A stretch of DNA of 32,780 bases from positions 1-32,780 of the forward strand of contig CANGHW010000053.1 in assembly GCA_947453695.1 (NCBI GenBank), written 5' to 3'. Positions 32,264 to 32,780 of this stretch are shown here, one piece after another; position 1 is the stretch's first letter, and every line of letters starts with the position of its first letter. Both the position numbers and the translations under genes were made by a program. The DNA comes from Opitutia bacterium. GTDB lineage: Bacteria > Verrucomicrobiota > Verrucomicrobiia > Opitutales > Opitutaceae. The notes under the pieces were generated by a model. It saw only the letters and a list, made by a program, of their open reading frames with translations. It did not search any database and had not been told where the DNA came from.

Positions 32264-32780
32264 ATGAATATCACCTCCCCGGCTCACGACACCATCGCCC
32301 AGCGCGCCCACGAAATCTGGCAAATCCGCGGCCAACCCAGCGACCGCGACACCGCCATCTGGCTCGAAGCCGAACAACAGCTCCTCACCAGCACCACCCT
32401 CGCCGCGCCCACCCTTCTCGTCCCTGAAAGCCGGACCGAACCAGCCGGCCGGCTCCAAGCAGAAACCGCTGCCGAAAGCGTCGTCGAATTCCATCTCCCT
32501 TCGTCCACCTCGGAAGACGCCGCCGTGCGCGCCGCCCTGCCATTCCCCGAGTCCCGCGGCACTCCGGCTCCCGGAAAAACTCCGCCCCAGCTCGCCGCCG
32601 CCGCCGAAGTCCGCGGCACCAGCACCTCGCAGAGCACGACCACCCCGGCGACCAATCCCTCGCCTGCTCCACGTCCCGCCATCACCACGGCCCAAGCCCA
32701 ACAGCAAAAAAAGTCCGCTCGCTCGCCGCAAATCGCCGTGTCCCACCCCGCCCATACCCTCACCCCGCCTGAGTCCGGCA
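32264..32780 (+). CDS. DUF2934-domain protein (3' partial)
   Basis: A frame opens at ATG 32264 and runs without a stop to the end of the window (172 codons visible). Residues 9-39 (IAQRAHEIWQIRGQPSD, then RDTAIWLEAEQQL) match the short DUF2934 helical domain, whose function is unknown. The rest is a Pro/Ala/Thr/Ser-rich, low-complexity tail with poly-Gln/Lys near 145-150, probably disordered. There is no signal peptide. It follows two terminators and so forms a new transcription unit. The C-terminus is outside the window. Confidence 0.75.
   Translation, partial: MNITSPAHDTIAQRAHEIWQIRGQPSDRDTAIWLEAEQQLLTSTTLAAPTLLVPESRTEPAGRLQAETAAESVVEFHLPSSTSEDAAVRAALPFPESRGTPAPGKTPPQLAAAAEVRGTSTSQSTTTPATNPSPAPRPAITTAQAQQQKKSARSPQIAVSHPAHTLTPPESG

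Overview
The window looks like a chromosomal stretch from a high-GC member of the Verrucomicrobiota, most likely an Opitutaceae-type bacterium. This is inferred from four things: a PVC-type propeller/HEAT/c-heme protein, two TonB-dependent receptors of the style seen in that group (a K-L-E-x-x-x-V segment just after the signal peptide), dense packing with strongly C/G-ending codons, and an almost complete absence of Shine-Dalgarno sequences. I saw no tRNA, rRNA, CRISPR array, phage genes or transposase.

Layout. (1) 1-7643, plus strand: a 5'-truncated propeller/HEAT/LamG/cytochrome c protein, an exported SGNH hydrolase, an exported two-heme cytochrome and an exported neutral-ceramidase-like hydrolase. 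All are secretory, which suggests extracytoplasmic oxidation and hydrolysis. (2) 7676-9795, minus strand: a GNAT acetyltransferase followed by a fused HIGH-type nucleotidyltransferase/GHMP-type sugar kinase. (3) 9899-12833: a Tat-exported Gfo/Idh/MocA oxidoreductase on plus, then on minus a sugar isomerase/epimerase-like TIM barrel and an alpha/beta hydrolase. (4) 12834-15842: a 623-base sparse region with a perfect 16-bp palindrome, a MacB/LolD-type ABC ATPase without a permease, and a TolC-family protein. (5) 15870-24291: a probable carbohydrate-uptake locus with a sodium:solute symporter, a shortened oligogalacturonate-lyase-like propeller protein, a LacI-family repressor, a TonB-dependent receptor and a secreted putative polysaccharide-active enzyme. 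(6) 24488-32044: a second TonB-dependent receptor, an M14 zinc carboxypeptidase-like protein and an M20/AbgB-type amidohydrolase, probably a peptide or amide scavenging module. (7) 32264-end: the start of a DUF2934 protein.

The most informative signals lie outside the genes. An identical 13-bp palindrome, TCTAACGGTTAGA, occurs twice: directly in front of lacI (and the divergent TonB receptor gene), and between the symporter and propeller genes. This predicts one LacI regulon. Three copies of a hairpin repeat with a TTTAC loop occur, one of them inside the M14 coding sequence, and that copy has a compensatory stem change. Four strong intrinsic terminators mark the ends of transcription units.

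Functional reading (inference): the LacI locus imports and processes an unidentified, perhaps uronic-acid-containing, glycan. The downstream receptor/peptidase set handles peptides. The first block could act on the periplasmic or outer side in oxidative and esterolytic steps.
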